Assembly: GCA_944324365.1 (NCBI GenBank)
Contig: CALUWA010000009.1
Span: 1 to 52,352 of the forward strand
From: Candidatus Gastranaerophilales bacterium
GTDB taxonomy: Bacteria > Cyanobacteriota > Vampirovibrionia > Gastranaerophilales > Gastranaerophilaceae
Reading direction: 5' to 3'
DNA length: 52,352 bases
The notes under the pieces were generated by a model. It was not told the origin of the DNA. It saw only the letters and a list, made by a program, of their open reading frames with translations, and ran no database searches. Each line of letters starts with the position of its first letter. Position 1 is the stretch's first letter. Positions 42,663 to 51,191 of this stretch are shown piece by piece. The translations under genes were made by a program, and so were the position numbers.

Positions 42663-43723
42663 CAACATTGAATATAAATATTCCGTCAAAAGAAAAAAGT
42701 TATCCTATATATATTGAAGATACAGATATTTCCGGATTAAAAGAAAAAATTTTATCATCTGTCAGAGGAACAAAATTTCTTATTGTCATTTCCGAAAAAG
42801 TTGACAAATTATACGGTAAAATTCTAGGCTTCAATAATGACGAAAAATTTATACTAAAAGACGGTGAAAAAGAAAAGAATTTTAAAAATTACAAAAAAAT
42901 TCTTGAACGTGCCCTTAAAATAGGTCTAACCAGACAGGATGCAATTATTGCTATAGGCGGCGGAGTCGTCGGGGATTTGGCAGGATTTGCCGCAGCGACT
43001 TATATGCGCGGAATAGATTTTATACAAGTTCCGACAACACTCCTTGCTTGTACAGACAGTTCTGTCGGCGGAAAAGTTGCCATTGATACGGATTTTGGCA
43101 AAAACCTCGTCGGAAGTTTTTATCAGCCGAAAGTCGTTTTTATCAATACAAATTTTCTCAAAACTCTGGATGAAAGACAATATAAATCCGGACTCGGCGA
43201 AGTCGTAAAATATATTTTTATTGAAAAAAGCTGCAAATGCAACGAAGATTTAAATCTTACAAACTTTATTACGGAAAATACAGATAAAATTCTTTCAAAA
43301 GATATAAAAATTCTCAACAAATTAATAGAAATCTGTATAAAATTAAAAACTTCCGTAGTAGAAAAAGATGAGCAGGAAGCAGGTTTGCGTAAAGTTTTAA
43401 ACTTCGGGCATACCTACGGGCACGCAGTTGAAAAAGTTACAAAGTACAAAAAATATACCCACGGGGAGGCCGTTGTTAAAGGAATAATTTTTGCGTTTAA
43501 TCTTGCTGAAAAACGCGGACTTATAGATAAGAACTACAAGTTTTTTGCAGAAGACATTTTAAGGAAATTTGATTTTAAGAAAATTCCGGATTTAAAAGAA
43601 GAAAAACTTCTCAAAGCAATGCAGGCTGACAAAAAAGCAACATCAGACAAAATTATTTTTATACTTCCAATTGACTATTCAACGGTAGAAGAATTTAAAT
43701 TAACTCAAGACGAAATATTTTAA
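42659..43723 (+). CDS. aroB: 3-dehydroquinate synthase
   Basis: A 354-residue enzyme with IAIGGGVVGDLAGFAAATYMRG near residue 100, VPTTLLACTDSSVGGKVAID, metal-binding GEVVKY and NFGHTYGHAVEK, all diagnostic for AroB. It makes 3-dehydroquinate using NAD and a divalent metal. Coupled to aroK. The length is normal. Confidence 0.96.
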   Translation: MTTLNINIPSKEKSYPIYIEDTDISGLKEKILSSVRGTKFLIVISEKVDKLYGKILGFNNDEKFILKDGEKEKNFKNYKKILERALKIGLTRQDAIIAIGGGVVGDLAGFAAATYMRGIDFIQVPTTLLACTDSSVGGKVAIDTDFGKNLVGSFYQPKVVFINTNFLKTLDERQYKSGLGEVVKYIFIEKSCKCNEDLNLTNFITENTDKILSKDIKILNKLIEICIKLKTSVVEKDEQEAGLRKVLNFGHTYGHAVEKVTKYKKYTHGEAVVKGIIFAFNLAEKRGLIDKNYKFFAEDILRKFDFKKIPDLKEEKLLKAMQADKKATSDKIIFILPIDYSTVEEFKLTQDEIF

Positions 43724-43782
43724 CTCCGCAAGATTTGGTAATTAAATCTTCAAGCGCTACTAAGGACAACACAGCGCATTTC

Positions 43783-43959
43783 ACGTCATTGCGAGGAGCA
43801 ACGCGACGAAGCAACCCAGAAAAAGAGTTACTATATATCCGTAAATTGCGAAGATAATAAGATCCTGAAACAAGTTCAGGATTACACCGTGCGTCATTCA
43901 AAGAGCGCAGCCCGAAGAATCTCATTAATAAGAGATCCTTCGCTTTCGCTCAGGATGAC
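43783..43959. repeat. Cluster of palindromic dispersed repeats
   Basis: 43783-43815 holds GTCATTGCGAGGAGCAACGC and the AAGCAACCC end of the TGGATTGCTTC-type repeat. 43861-43880 has the CCTGAAacaaGTTCAGG hairpin. 43893-43959 is the GTCATTC...CCGAAGAATCTC...GAGATCCTTCGC...GGATGAC repeat. 43724-44398 has no gene I can support. Confidence 0.8.
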
Positions 43960-43996
43960 GGAAAAAATAACATTCGACTTTGTAAAGATGACACGA

Positions 43997-44118
43997 GGCG
44001 TCATTGCAAGCTCGGATTTTCGGAAGGGCGCCGTGGTACAAAGTGCCCTAGCCAGTTAGTTGGAGCCAGACGTTACTCCGGCGACAACCTGAATAATCCG
44101 ATAAAAAGCGAAGCAATC
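43997..44118. repeat. Dispersed palindromic repeat, copy 2
   Basis: This copy matches 9249-9373 with scattered substitutions and the same inverted-repeat ends. It lies directly before the hairpin repeat copy at 44145. Confidence 0.85.
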
Positions 44119-44144
44119 CATAAACCCATAGAAAATTTTCTGGA

Positions 44145-44406
44145 TTGCTTCGCTAACGCTCGCAATGACGTCTCGTGTACATCAGGCGAACGTGCACGAA
44201 GTGCAATAGTGAGCCTTGAAAGAATTTGAGCTGAAAGCTCAAATATCATTTTGGCATTGAGCGTTAACGAAATGCAGGGAACGTTTGCGTGTTTTCTCTT
44301 TCTTCGGTTCACTTCTTTCTCTTTATTTGCGAAGCAAAGAGAAAGAAGTGAACATAAACGGTACATTTGCATATTAAAAAAGATACCGATAACATGGGTT
44401 ATGTAC
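44145..44406 (+). repeat. Dispersed hairpin repeat, copy 2
   Basis: The flanks match 1-249, but the central stem is different and longer: GTTCACTTCTTTCTCTTT (44307-44324) pairs perfectly with AAAGAGAAAGAAGTGAAC (44336-44353). A TTTGC-nnn-GCAAA sub-hairpin is kept in both copies. It ends in TAACATGGGTTATGTA, which supplies the last codon and stop of the convergent gene. Confidence 0.85.
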
Positions 44407-45166
44407 GCTGTTTCGGGTGTGCAACACCGTAGCCGAAAGTTGCAAAATCATATTTGACAGGATCATCTGCGTCAAACTGTTTCAACACGTCAGTAAGCTC
44501 CACAACAGCCTTAAAATCATTTGAATTTCTTTTCAAAAGTCCCATTTCTCTTGAAATTCTTGCAACATGAACATCCAACGGAATAAGAAGCTCTGACGCC
44601 GGCATAAAATTCCATATACCAAAATCAACAGGAGGCCTTCTTACCATCCAGCGCAAAAACATGTTCATACGTTTCATGGCACCGCCGTTTTCAGGGTTAG
44701 GAATCATAAAATAAAATCCCTGGCCGGCAGGTTCTTTTACACGTGAATAAAAATAATCCGTAACTATCTTAAAAAATCCGGTATCACGCAAAGTTTTGAT
44801 ATTATCATACGCATATTTAAACAATTCCTCAAGTCCGCCGTCTTTTGAATACAACTCTTTCATAATATAAAAAATCTGGGCAAAATCTTCGGTCTTTCCA
44901 AAGCGGTAATTGAAATCCCCCAATAGTTTCCCCTCAAAATTCAGGATAAAATTCAGAGGTTCATTCTGCGTAATTTCAAACAAAGATTCCAGCTTTTTTA
45001 TAAAAACTTTTCTTGAACCGTATGCGACAAGAGATGCCATAAATCCGGCAATTTCTATATCTTTTTTGGAAGAAAATCTGTGCGGCATACGCACCGGATC
45101 ATCTTTGATAAAGTCCGCATTCTCGTATGTTTCAACCAATTTATCTATTTCAGCTTTTGTAATCAT
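44399..45166 (-). CDS. TIGR02757/DUF2400 family protein
   Basis: About 255 residues from ATG 45166; a longer frame upstream is not used because an extended -10 sits just before this ATG. FSSKKDIEIAGFMASLVAYG, MNMFLRWMVRRPPVDFGIWN and IPLDVHVARISREMGLL are the family's conserved blocks. The family is uncharacterised. The C-terminus ends AHPKQRT with the stop inside the repeat end, so the last residues may have been changed by the repeat's insertion. Confidence 0.85.
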   Translation of the reverse strand: MITKAEIDKLVETYENADFIKDDPVRMPHRFSSKKDIEIAGFMASLVAYGSRKVFIKKLESLFEITQNEPLNFILNFEGKLLGDFNYRFGKTEDFAQIFYIMKELYSKDGGLEELFKYAYDNIKTLRDTGFFKIVTDYFYSRVKEPAGQGFYFMIPNPENGGAMKRMNMFLRWMVRRPPVDFGIWNFMPASELLIPLDVHVARISREMGLLKRNSNDFKAVVELTDVLKQFDADDPVKYDFATFGYGVAHPKQRT

Positions 45167-45181
45167 AAAGGTATTATAGCA
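45167..45181 (-). promoter_or_regulatory. Extended -10 of the TIGR02757 gene
   Basis: On the minus strand TGC-TATAAT-ACCTTT-ATG, with six bases between the -10 and the start codon. Confidence 0.65.
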
Positions 45182-45254
45182 TATTTGTAGAAATCTTTTA
45201 CAAAACTTAATACCCATTAAAACAACGCAAAAAGCATGCGTAGAGCATGATTTC

Positions 45255-45380
45255 ATGACTAAAAACATGGAAACCATGGCACAGAGCATGATTGAGAATA
45301 TCAATCAGGCGAAAAATATTCTTACACAAGGGTTTTTGACGACCGTTACAAATGTTAACAATGCCATGTGCCGGTATTGA
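45255..45380 (+). CDS. Possible 41-residue small protein
   Basis: ATG 45255 gives MTKNMETMAQSMIENINQAK and 21 more residues, ending NNAMCRY. It looks helical and amphipathic. No ribosome binding site or leaderless -10 is seen, so support rests on composition only. It overlaps the unused upstream extension of the opposite-strand gene. Confidence 0.25.
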   Translation: MTKNMETMAQSMIENINQAKNILTQGFLTTVTNVNNAMCRY

Positions 45381-45398
45381 AAAAATTTTCTGATTTTT

Positions 45399-45507
45399 TA
45401 TAATGGAGATATGCAAGGGGCATGAAAGCTCCGGGGGTGGAGATTACGGGCACTTGTCCGGTACTTTACTTTAAAAAGTAAGCAGTAAAAATTGGAGAGT
45501 ATATAAA
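45399..45507 (+). ncRNA. Structured 5' leader of the Cys-rich small protein gene
   Basis: TATAAT at 45399-45404 is followed by about 100 bases with three foldable units: GGAG..ATGC..GCAT..CTCC (45405-45431), CGGGC-ACTT-GTCCG (about 45447-45461) and TTACTT-TAAA-AAGTAA (about 45466-45482). A GGAGAG ribosome binding site and a TTG start follow. It may be a cis-regulatory RNA; I could not match it to a known riboswitch. Confidence 0.45.
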
Positions 45508-45729
45508 TTGTTTAGAAGTAGGGATATGGGTAGAGCAGTTGCAGTAAGAAGATGGACTACCACGGCTCTTGAGTGTTATAAAAGAGGATGTAACTGTGAA
45601 GGATGTTTTTACAGAGATTTCTTCAGCGGTTCATCACAAAAATGTCAGATGAAGGCTTCCGTTTTGGAACTTGTAAGAGTAATCGGAGCTCCTAACGTAG
45701 AATTACAGCAGTTTTTGATTGAAGATTAA
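45508..45729 (+). CDS. Small cysteine-rich protein
   Basis: A 73-residue protein starting at TTG after GGAGAG. CYKRGCNCEGCFY near residues 24-36 and a later KCQMK give five cysteines in a CxxxxCxCxxC arrangement that could bind a metal or Fe-S cluster. The C-terminus VLELVRVIGAPNVELQQFLI is helical. The family is not recognised. Its unusual start and long structured leader point to control at translation. Confidence 0.65.
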   Translation: MFRSRDMGRAVAVRRWTTTALECYKRGCNCEGCFYRDFFSGSSQKCQMKASVLELVRVIGAPNVELQQFLIED

Positions 45730-45796
45730 ATTTTCGAAAACCAAGATTTTGTATATCGTTTTTTTAAATCCTCTTTAAAAAAATTGTATATTGTGT

Positions 45797-45802
45797 TATA
45801 CT
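45797..45802 (+). promoter_or_regulatory. Putative -10 box of hpf
   Basis: TATACT, 31 bases before the hpf start, followed by ACGGAGG as ribosome binding site. Confidence 0.4.
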
Positions 45803-45833
45803 GTTTAAGCAGTATTTTAACACGGAGGTATAC

Positions 45834-46208
45834 ATGCACATTTACGTTAACGGAAGAAACATCGAAATTACTGAAGCTATCAAGGCTTATGTAAAAGAAA
45901 AAATCGGTAAAGTAGCAAATCACTACGACCAAATTCAAGGTATTGAAGTAGTTTTGTCAGTTATTAAAAATCCGGCAGCTTCAGGCAAACACGTTGCAGA
46001 AGTAACCTGCAAAATGAATACGGGTGTTGTACGTTGCGAAGAAGCAGCTGATTCAATGTATGAAAGTATCGATCTGTTAGCTGACAAATTAATGAGACAG
46101 GTTAAAAAATTCAAAGACAAAACTCTTAATGCTTCTGACAAATCATCTATCAGACTGGACAATATCCAGGGAGAATCTGTTGAGCCGGAAGCCATAACAG
46201 AAGAATAA
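45834..46208 (+). CDS. hpf: Ribosome hibernation-promoting factor
   Basis: A 124-residue S30AE-domain protein: MHIYVNGRNIEITEAIKAYV, KVANHYDQIQGIEVVLSVIK, and DSMYESIDLLADKLMRQVKKFKDK. Members bind the 30S subunit in stationary phase and silence ribosomes. It is a little longer than short HPF but lacks the dimerisation domain of long HPF. ACGGAGG precedes the ATG. The next gene follows at seven bases. Confidence 0.93.
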   Translation: MHIYVNGRNIEITEAIKAYVKEKIGKVANHYDQIQGIEVVLSVIKNPAASGKHVAEVTCKMNTGVVRCEEAADSMYESIDLLADKLMRQVKKFKDKTLNASDKSSIRLDNIQGESVEPEAITEE

Positions 46209-46215
46209 ATAAAAA

Positions 46216-47001
46216 ATGATTAACGGTAAAAAAGTCATCGTAATTATGCCGGCATATAATGCGGCAAAAACTTTAGAACAAACATATAATGAAATTTACA
46301 AGGATTTTGTTGATGAGGTAATTCTTGTGGATGACAATTCACAGGATGAAACAAGAGAAATCGCAAAACAATTAGGTATAAAAACGATTGTTCATAAAGA
46401 AAACAAAGGTTACGGCGGCAACCAGAAATCATGTTATAAAGCAGCATTGAAATCCGGAGCAGACATCGTTGTGATGCTGCATCCGGATTATCAATATACA
46501 CCAAAACTTATTCCTGCAATAGTTTCCATGATGGCGTTTGAAGAATACGATGCGGTATTTGCATCGCGAATGCTCGGGAACTCTGCACTTAAAGGCGGTA
46601 TGCCTCTTTATAAATTCATAGCAAACAAATTTTTAACAGCATTTGAAAATATTTTGACAAACCAAAAACTTTCAGAATACCATACCGGTTTCAGGGGGTT
46701 TACGGCAGAAGTATTGAAAACACTGCCATTGGAATCATGCAATGACGATTTTATTTTTGATAATGAAATTATCGCGCTGATGTTTTACAATAATTTTAAT
46801 ATCGGCGAAATATCCTGTCCGACAAAATATTTCAAGGAAGCTTCCTCAATAAATTTTGTCCGCTCCTGCAAATACGGGCTGGGAGTTTTGGCAGTGAGTA
46901 TAAAATACAGACTTGCAAAACTCGGCATAAAATCTAAAATATTTCGCTCTGATGCCAAAAAACTCGATTTGAATTCCGATTTGGAATATTATTTTAAATA
47001 G
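46216..47001 (+). CDS. Family 2 glycosyltransferase (dolichol-phosphate mannose synthase-like)
   Basis: A 261-residue GT-A enzyme: [72 protein letters not shown] and [15 protein letters not shown]. The DDNS and later HPD motifs supply nucleotide-sugar and metal binding. It lacks the C-terminal membrane helices of some relatives. The acceptor is unknown; a polyprenyl-phosphate is typical for this branch. It lies directly after hpf, probably co-transcribed. Confidence 0.85.
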   Translation: MINGKKVIVIMPAYNAAKTLEQTYNEIYKDFVDEVILVDDNSQDETREIAKQLGIKTIVHKENKGYGGNQKSCYKAALKSGADIVVMLHPDYQYTPKLIPAIVSMMAFEEYDAVFASRMLGNSALKGGMPLYKFIANKFLTAFENILTNQKLSEYHTGFRGFTAEVLKTLPLESCNDDFIFDNEIIALMFYNNFNIGEISCPTKYFKEASSINFVRSCKYGLGVLAVSIKYRLAKLGIKSKIFRSDAKKLDLNSDLEYYFK

Positions 47002-47051
47002 AATACGCACAAACCCTCTAACAGAATGATAAAAAAGTTTTGTTTTCTGAG

Positions 47052-47063
47052 TAGAATTATATT
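47052..47063 (+). promoter_or_regulatory. Leaderless-type -10 of the 47064 regulator
   Basis: TAGAAT-TATATT-ATG: the -10 lies six bases before the start codon. Confidence 0.45.
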
Positions 47064-47387
47064 ATGTATGATTATGAGTTAGACAACGAAGATAAGGAAT
47101 TAAAAAAAGTCGGGCTGGAATTGATGTTTATGACACCTGAAAAATGCAGCAGCGAAAAGGGTATTACAGCCGTTGAACTTGCCAAACGTGTCGGGCTTCC
47201 TTTAGAAACAGTAAAGAAAAAACTTTCAATACTGAAAGATGCCGGACTTGTACGCGTTATCGGGATTAATCCCAAGTATTGGAAATTTGACGAATATAAT
47301 TTCCAAAGGATTGACGAAGATGATGATGTTTACAGGCTTCTTTGCAATTTTGAGGATGTAGATTTTGACAGATATTTCCAGTACTAA
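47064..47387 (+). CDS. Winged-helix DNA-binding protein
   Basis: A 107-residue protein with an ArsR/MarR-like wHTH (GITAVELAKRVGLPLETVKK, KLSILKDAGLVRVIGINPKYW). The ends are acidic and unique. No ligand-binding cysteines are seen. It may regulate prs or its upstream neighbours; there is no direct evidence. Confidence 0.7.
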   Translation: MYDYELDNEDKELKKVGLELMFMTPEKCSSEKGITAVELAKRVGLPLETVKKKLSILKDAGLVRVIGINPKYWKFDEYNFQRIDEDDDVYRLLCNFEDVDFDRYFQY

Positions 47388-47510
47388 AAAATATGCAAAA
47401 AATTTTTTGCCCGGATTTTATATCCATATGTAATATTACTTAAAGAAAAATTGAGTTTTCAAGTCAACAAGGTTATAATAATTCATGCATTTTAAGAAAT
47501 AGAAAGGATA

Positions 47511-48530
47511 ATGAAAATGGTTTTTGAAATGGCTCTCCCGCAACTGGAAAAAGCAATTAATCCTACGCACGATATAAAGCTTTTTGCAGGTCGTTCAAAT
47601 CCAAAACTTGCACAGGAAATCGCAGACTGCTTAGGCACCACAATCGGTCCTATGGTTGTTAAGAATTTTGCAGACGGCGAAATTTATGTTCAGGTAAAGG
47701 AAAGTGTCAGAGGGGATGACGTTTTCATTATTCAGCCGTTATGCAATCCTGTTAACGAAAATTTGATGGAACTTTTAATTATTATAGATGCATTCAAACG
47801 TGCGAGTGCAAAATCAATCACTGCAGTAATCCCATATTACGGATATGCAAGACAGGACAGAAAAACATCAGGCAGAGAAGCAATTACGGCAAAACTTGTA
47901 GCGGATTTGCTTACAACTGCAGGAGCCAACAGAGTGCTTGCAATGGATTTGCACACCGGACAAATTCAAGGTTTCTTTAATATTTTGGTAGACCATATTT
48001 TTGCAACACCTATTTTGGTTAATTATATAAAAAGTCTTGGCATAAATCCTGATGACATGGTTGCGGTAAGTCCTGACACAGGCGGAGTTCAGAGGACAAG
48101 ACATTTTTCAAAAAATATAGGATGCTCTCTTGCTATCATCGACAAACGCCGCGACAAGCATAACGAAGCTATTGCAAGCCACGTTATCGGAGATGTAAAA
48201 GATAAAGTTTGTGTTATGTTTGATGATATCATTGACACAGCGGGTACAATCTGCGAAGCTTCAAAACTTTTGAAAAAAGAAGGTGCAAGAGAAATTTATG
48301 TATGCGCAGTTCACCCGGTATTTTCAGGCCCTGCGGTGGAAAGACTTTCCAATGCGCCTATAAAAGAATGTATCGTTACAAACACAATCCCTCTTGATAT
48401 GGATAAAATGCCTCCTAATATTAAGCAGCTTTCCGTTGCACCACTTTTAGGCCAGGCAATATCAAGAATTCATGATGACGAATCCGTAAGTTCACTATTC
48501 GGATTTGAAAAAGAAATGCAGGTTTCATAA
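47511..48530 (+). CDS. prs: Ribose-phosphate pyrophosphokinase
   Basis: A 339-residue PRPP synthase: IKLFAGRSNPKLAQEIADCL, YYGYARQDRKTSGREAITAK, the metal-binding DLHTGQIQGFF and the PRPP loop FDDIIDTAGTICEAS. It supplies PRPP for nucleotide, His and Trp synthesis. AGAAAGGATA supports ATG 47511; ATG codons five and ten residues later would trim only the variable N-terminus. A terminator follows. Confidence 0.96.
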   Translation: MKMVFEMALPQLEKAINPTHDIKLFAGRSNPKLAQEIADCLGTTIGPMVVKNFADGEIYVQVKESVRGDDVFIIQPLCNPVNENLMELLIIIDAFKRASAKSITAVIPYYGYARQDRKTSGREAITAKLVADLLTTAGANRVLAMDLHTGQIQGFFNILVDHIFATPILVNYIKSLGINPDDMVAVSPDTGGVQRTRHFSKNIGCSLAIIDKRRDKHNEAIASHVIGDVKDKVCVMFDDIIDTAGTICEASKLLKKEGAREIYVCAVHPVFSGPAVERLSNAPIKECIVTNTIPLDMDKMPPNIKQLSVAPLLGQAISRIHDDESVSSLFGFEKEMQVS

Positions 48531-48558
48531 CAGACAAGTTGGAAGTATGAAAAGATGG

Positions 48559-48587
48559 AAGCCGGTTGAAAATTTCAGCCGGCTTTT
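48559..48587 (+). terminator. Terminator of prs
   Basis: AGCCGGTTGAAA and TTTCAGCCGGCT form a hairpin with one G-U pair, followed by TTTTC. Confidence 0.85.
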
Positions 48588-48641
48588 CTATGCTGAAAAC
48601 CGGCAGAACATAAGCTTATGTTATAAAGGCCAATATTATTA

Positions 48642-49310
48642 TTACCCTTTCCCCATTGAGCGGCTAATCTGGGAACGGATTTTGTTCGCTTTGTAAAGAT
48701 ATTCCGTGAGTCTTTCGTAGTTTTGTGCAGTTTCTCCATACGGGGTTTTCATTTTTATAAGCTCATCTACGTTCTTGTTAATTGTTGCAAGTGTATCCAA
48801 AGAATCACCCAAAACAACAAGCGACTTGAACCTTTTTGAAATACGTGCAAGAATTTGGCGTTTAATAAATCTTTTTATTGCGTTAATTACGGGCATTTTT
48901 CGTTTATTTGCAGTTTCGGCAATGTTATTTATGCCGTCTGAAATTTTTGAAGGCAAATCTTTTGATGCATATTCCTTATACAAATCCCTAAGTTCCCCTT
49001 CTATCCTCTGTTTTTTAATCCTTAAGCTGAACAAATCCTGCTGGTTTCCGACTTTATCCGCAATTGAGATTTTTTCATTCAATTCTTTTAAAACTTTTTC
49101 TTTATCCTCTATTCTATACTCAAGTTTTAAGGATTCATCTTCAACATTCATATAAGCTTTTTCTTCCAAAATATTCACGTCAAAATCATTCAATCTGCGC
49201 GGATTGGTTACAAGATTAGATATGGAAATACTTTGAGGAGTCAAAAACCAATGAGTTTCAGACCCTTTCAGCGTTGAAAATATATTCTTTTTATTCTCAT
49301 GCTCTGTCAT
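48642..49310 (-). CDS. Unknown coiled-coil protein
   Basis: A 222-residue protein, mostly helical: a Glu/Lys coiled coil (about 60-125; YRIEDKEKVLKELNEKISIA), a basic stretch (NAIKRFIKRQILARISKRFK) near 145-165, and a Tyr-containing helical end. No signal peptide or known motif. The ATG has TAAAAT six bases before it. It is convergent with prs. Function unknown. Confidence 0.65.
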   Translation of the reverse strand: MTEHENKKNIFSTLKGSETHWFLTPQSISISNLVTNPRRLNDFDVNILEEKAYMNVEDESLKLEYRIEDKEKVLKELNEKISIADKVGNQQDLFSLRIKKQRIEGELRDLYKEYASKDLPSKISDGINNIAETANKRKMPVINAIKRFIKRQILARISKRFKSLVVLGDSLDTLATINKNVDELIKMKTPYGETAQNYERLTEYLYKANKIRSQISRSMGKG

Positions 49311-49322
49311 ACGCCTATTTTA
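49311..49322 (-). promoter_or_regulatory. Leaderless-type -10 of the 49310 gene
   Basis: On the minus strand TAAAAT-AGGCGT-ATG: the -10 lies six bases before the start codon. Confidence 0.55.
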
Positions 49323-49439
49323 AAATACGAAAAAACTTTTTTTGACCTCCAAAAAGGGGAAAATGTTACAATTGTTTGTATTTTTTATGTTACAATATTA
49401 ATTGTAAAGGGTACAATTTAACAAAAAGGAAGAGAAAAT

Positions 49440-51122
49440 ATGAGAAAACTTTCACCGTTACAAATTGAAAGATTGAAATATCAGCCGAAACTCCCTTCCA
49501 GCCTTTCTCAGGGAATCAACTCTTTGGAAATGGTTGAAGGTGAAGCTACTCAATCAGTAAGAGATCAGGAACAAATTAAAGAATTATTCAAAAACACTTA
49601 CGGAAAACCTGTTGTAACTTTCAAAGTTTCAGGTTCCGCATCAACATCTTCCCAAAAGAATGTTGGTGTAATACTTTCAGGCGGCCAGGCTCCTGGCGGA
49701 CACAACGTTATCGCAGGTTTATATGACGCTTTGAAACAGGCAAATTCTTCAAATAAATTATACGGATTTTTGGGCGGTCCTTCCGGTATTATTGACGGCA
49801 AATACATTGAATTTACGGATGAATTTATGGATCAATACAGAAATACCGGCGGTTTCGATATTATCGGTTCAGGCAGAACTAAACTTGAAACAGAAGAACA
49901 ATTCCAAAAATCGCTTGAAGTTTGCAGAAAATTGAATATTTCTGCTGTTGTAATTATCGGCGGTGACGACTCAAACACAAACGCTGCACTTTTGGCAGAA
50001 TGGTTTGTTAAAAATAACACAGATATTCAGGTTATCGGCTGTCCGAAAACAATTGACGGTGACTTAAAGAACGAACAAATCGAAATTTCTTTCGGTTTCG
50101 ATACCGCAACAAAAACTTATGCTGAATTAATCGGCAACATCCAGCGTGATGCAAATTCTGCCAAGAAATACTGGCACTTTATCAAAATTATGGGAAGAAG
50201 TGCTTCTCACGTAGCATTGGAAGCAGCTTTGCAAACACAGCCAAATATAACTTTGATTTCCGAAGAAGTTGAAGCTAAGAAAATGTCTTTGGAAAGCATT
50301 GTTAACTACATGTCTGACATAATTGTAAAACGTGCAGATATGGGTAAAAACTTTGGTATTGCCGTAATCCCAGAAGGGTTAATTGAATTTATTCCTGAAA
50401 TGAAATCAATGATAGCAAACCTTAATGATATTATGGCATCTTTGGAAACAGATCCTGATTTTGTGAATGCTACAACTATCCGTGACAAGTTTGATATCGT
50501 AGAAAACAGACTTGACGAAGACAGTGCAAAAGTTTACAACTCATTGCCTGCAATCATTAAAGGCCAGCTGTTAGCTGACAGAGATCCGCACGGCAACGTT
50601 CAGGTTTCTAAAATCGAAACTGAAAAACTTTTAATTGAAATGATTTCTACAAGACTTGATGAATTGAAATCTCAAGGTGATTATATCGGCAAATTCTCTG
50701 CACAATCACACTTCTTCGGTTATGAAGGCAGATGTGCATTCCCGTCAAACTTTGATGCTGATTACTGCTATTCGCTTGGTTACAACGCATTTGCATTAAT
50801 CAACAACGGTTTGACAGGGTATTTGTCATCAGTAAGAAACCTTACACAACCTGCAAGTGAATGGGTTGCAGGCGGTGTTCCGCTTACTATGATGATGAAT
50901 ATGGAAAAACGCCACGGTGAAATGAAACCGGTTATTCAAAAAGCTCTTGTAAGATTAGACGGTCCTGTTTTCAAACAATTGGAAGAAAACAGAGAAGACT
51001 GGGCATTAAATGACAGATACTTATTCCCTGGAGCAATCCAATACTTCGGGCCTTCAAGTGTATGTGATTTAACAACTTGTACACTTCAACTTGAAAGAGC
51101 TAAAGAATTGGCTTCTGTATAA
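49440..51122 (+). CDS. pfp: PPi-dependent 6-phosphofructokinase (long form)
   Basis: A 560-residue enzyme of the long PPi-PFK type: [20 protein letters not shown] near residue 78, [12 protein letters not shown] near 178, [12 protein letters not shown] near 200 and [13 protein letters not shown] near 258. The GGDD and PKTIDGDL motifs are those of PPi-using rather than ATP-using enzymes. It reversibly makes fructose-1,6-bisphosphate with pyrophosphate, saving ATP in fermentative metabolism. AAAAAGGAAGAG precedes the ATG. Confidence 0.93.
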   Translation: MRKLSPLQIERLKYQPKLPSSLSQGINSLEMVEGEATQSVRDQEQIKELFKNTYGKPVVTFKVSGSASTSSQKNVGVILSGGQAPGGHNVIAGLYDALKQANSSNKLYGFLGGPSGIIDGKYIEFTDEFMDQYRNTGGFDIIGSGRTKLETEEQFQKSLEVCRKLNISAVVIIGGDDSNTNAALLAEWFVKNNTDIQVIGCPKTIDGDLKNEQIEISFGFDTATKTYAELIGNIQRDANSAKKYWHFIKIMGRSASHVALEAALQTQPNITLISEEVEAKKMSLESIVNYMSDIIVKRADMGKNFGIAVIPEGLIEFIPEMKSMIANLNDIMASLETDPDFVNATTIRDKFDIVENRLDEDSAKVYNSLPAIIKGQLLADRDPHGNVQVSKIETEKLLIEMISTRLDELKSQGDYIGKFSAQSHFFGYEGRCAFPSNFDADYCYSLGYNAFALINNGLTGYLSSVRNLTQPASEWVAGGVPLTMMMNMEKRHGEMKPVIQKALVRLDGPVFKQLEENREDWALNDRYLFPGAIQYFGPSSVCDLTTCTLQLERAKELASV

Positions 51123-51140
51123 AGAAGTAAAAAATACAAT

Positions 51141-51176
51141 AAAACCGGTACTTATGAAAAGTATCGGTTTTTTGTT
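51141..51176 (+). terminator. Terminator of the PPi-PFK gene
   Basis: AAAACCGGTACTT and AAGTATCGGTTTT form a hairpin ending in a T run. Confidence 0.85.
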
Positions 51177-51191
51177 TGTTAATTTAATTAA

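Noticed and set aside
45235-45290. Six CATG tetramers within 56 bases
   Set aside because: Curious, but partly explained by ATG-rich codons in a possible small frame; no regular spacing or known function.
45405-45507. The structured leader as a known riboswitch, SRP RNA or tRNA
   Set aside because: I could not match conserved cores of any of these; it is kept only as an unassigned structured leader.
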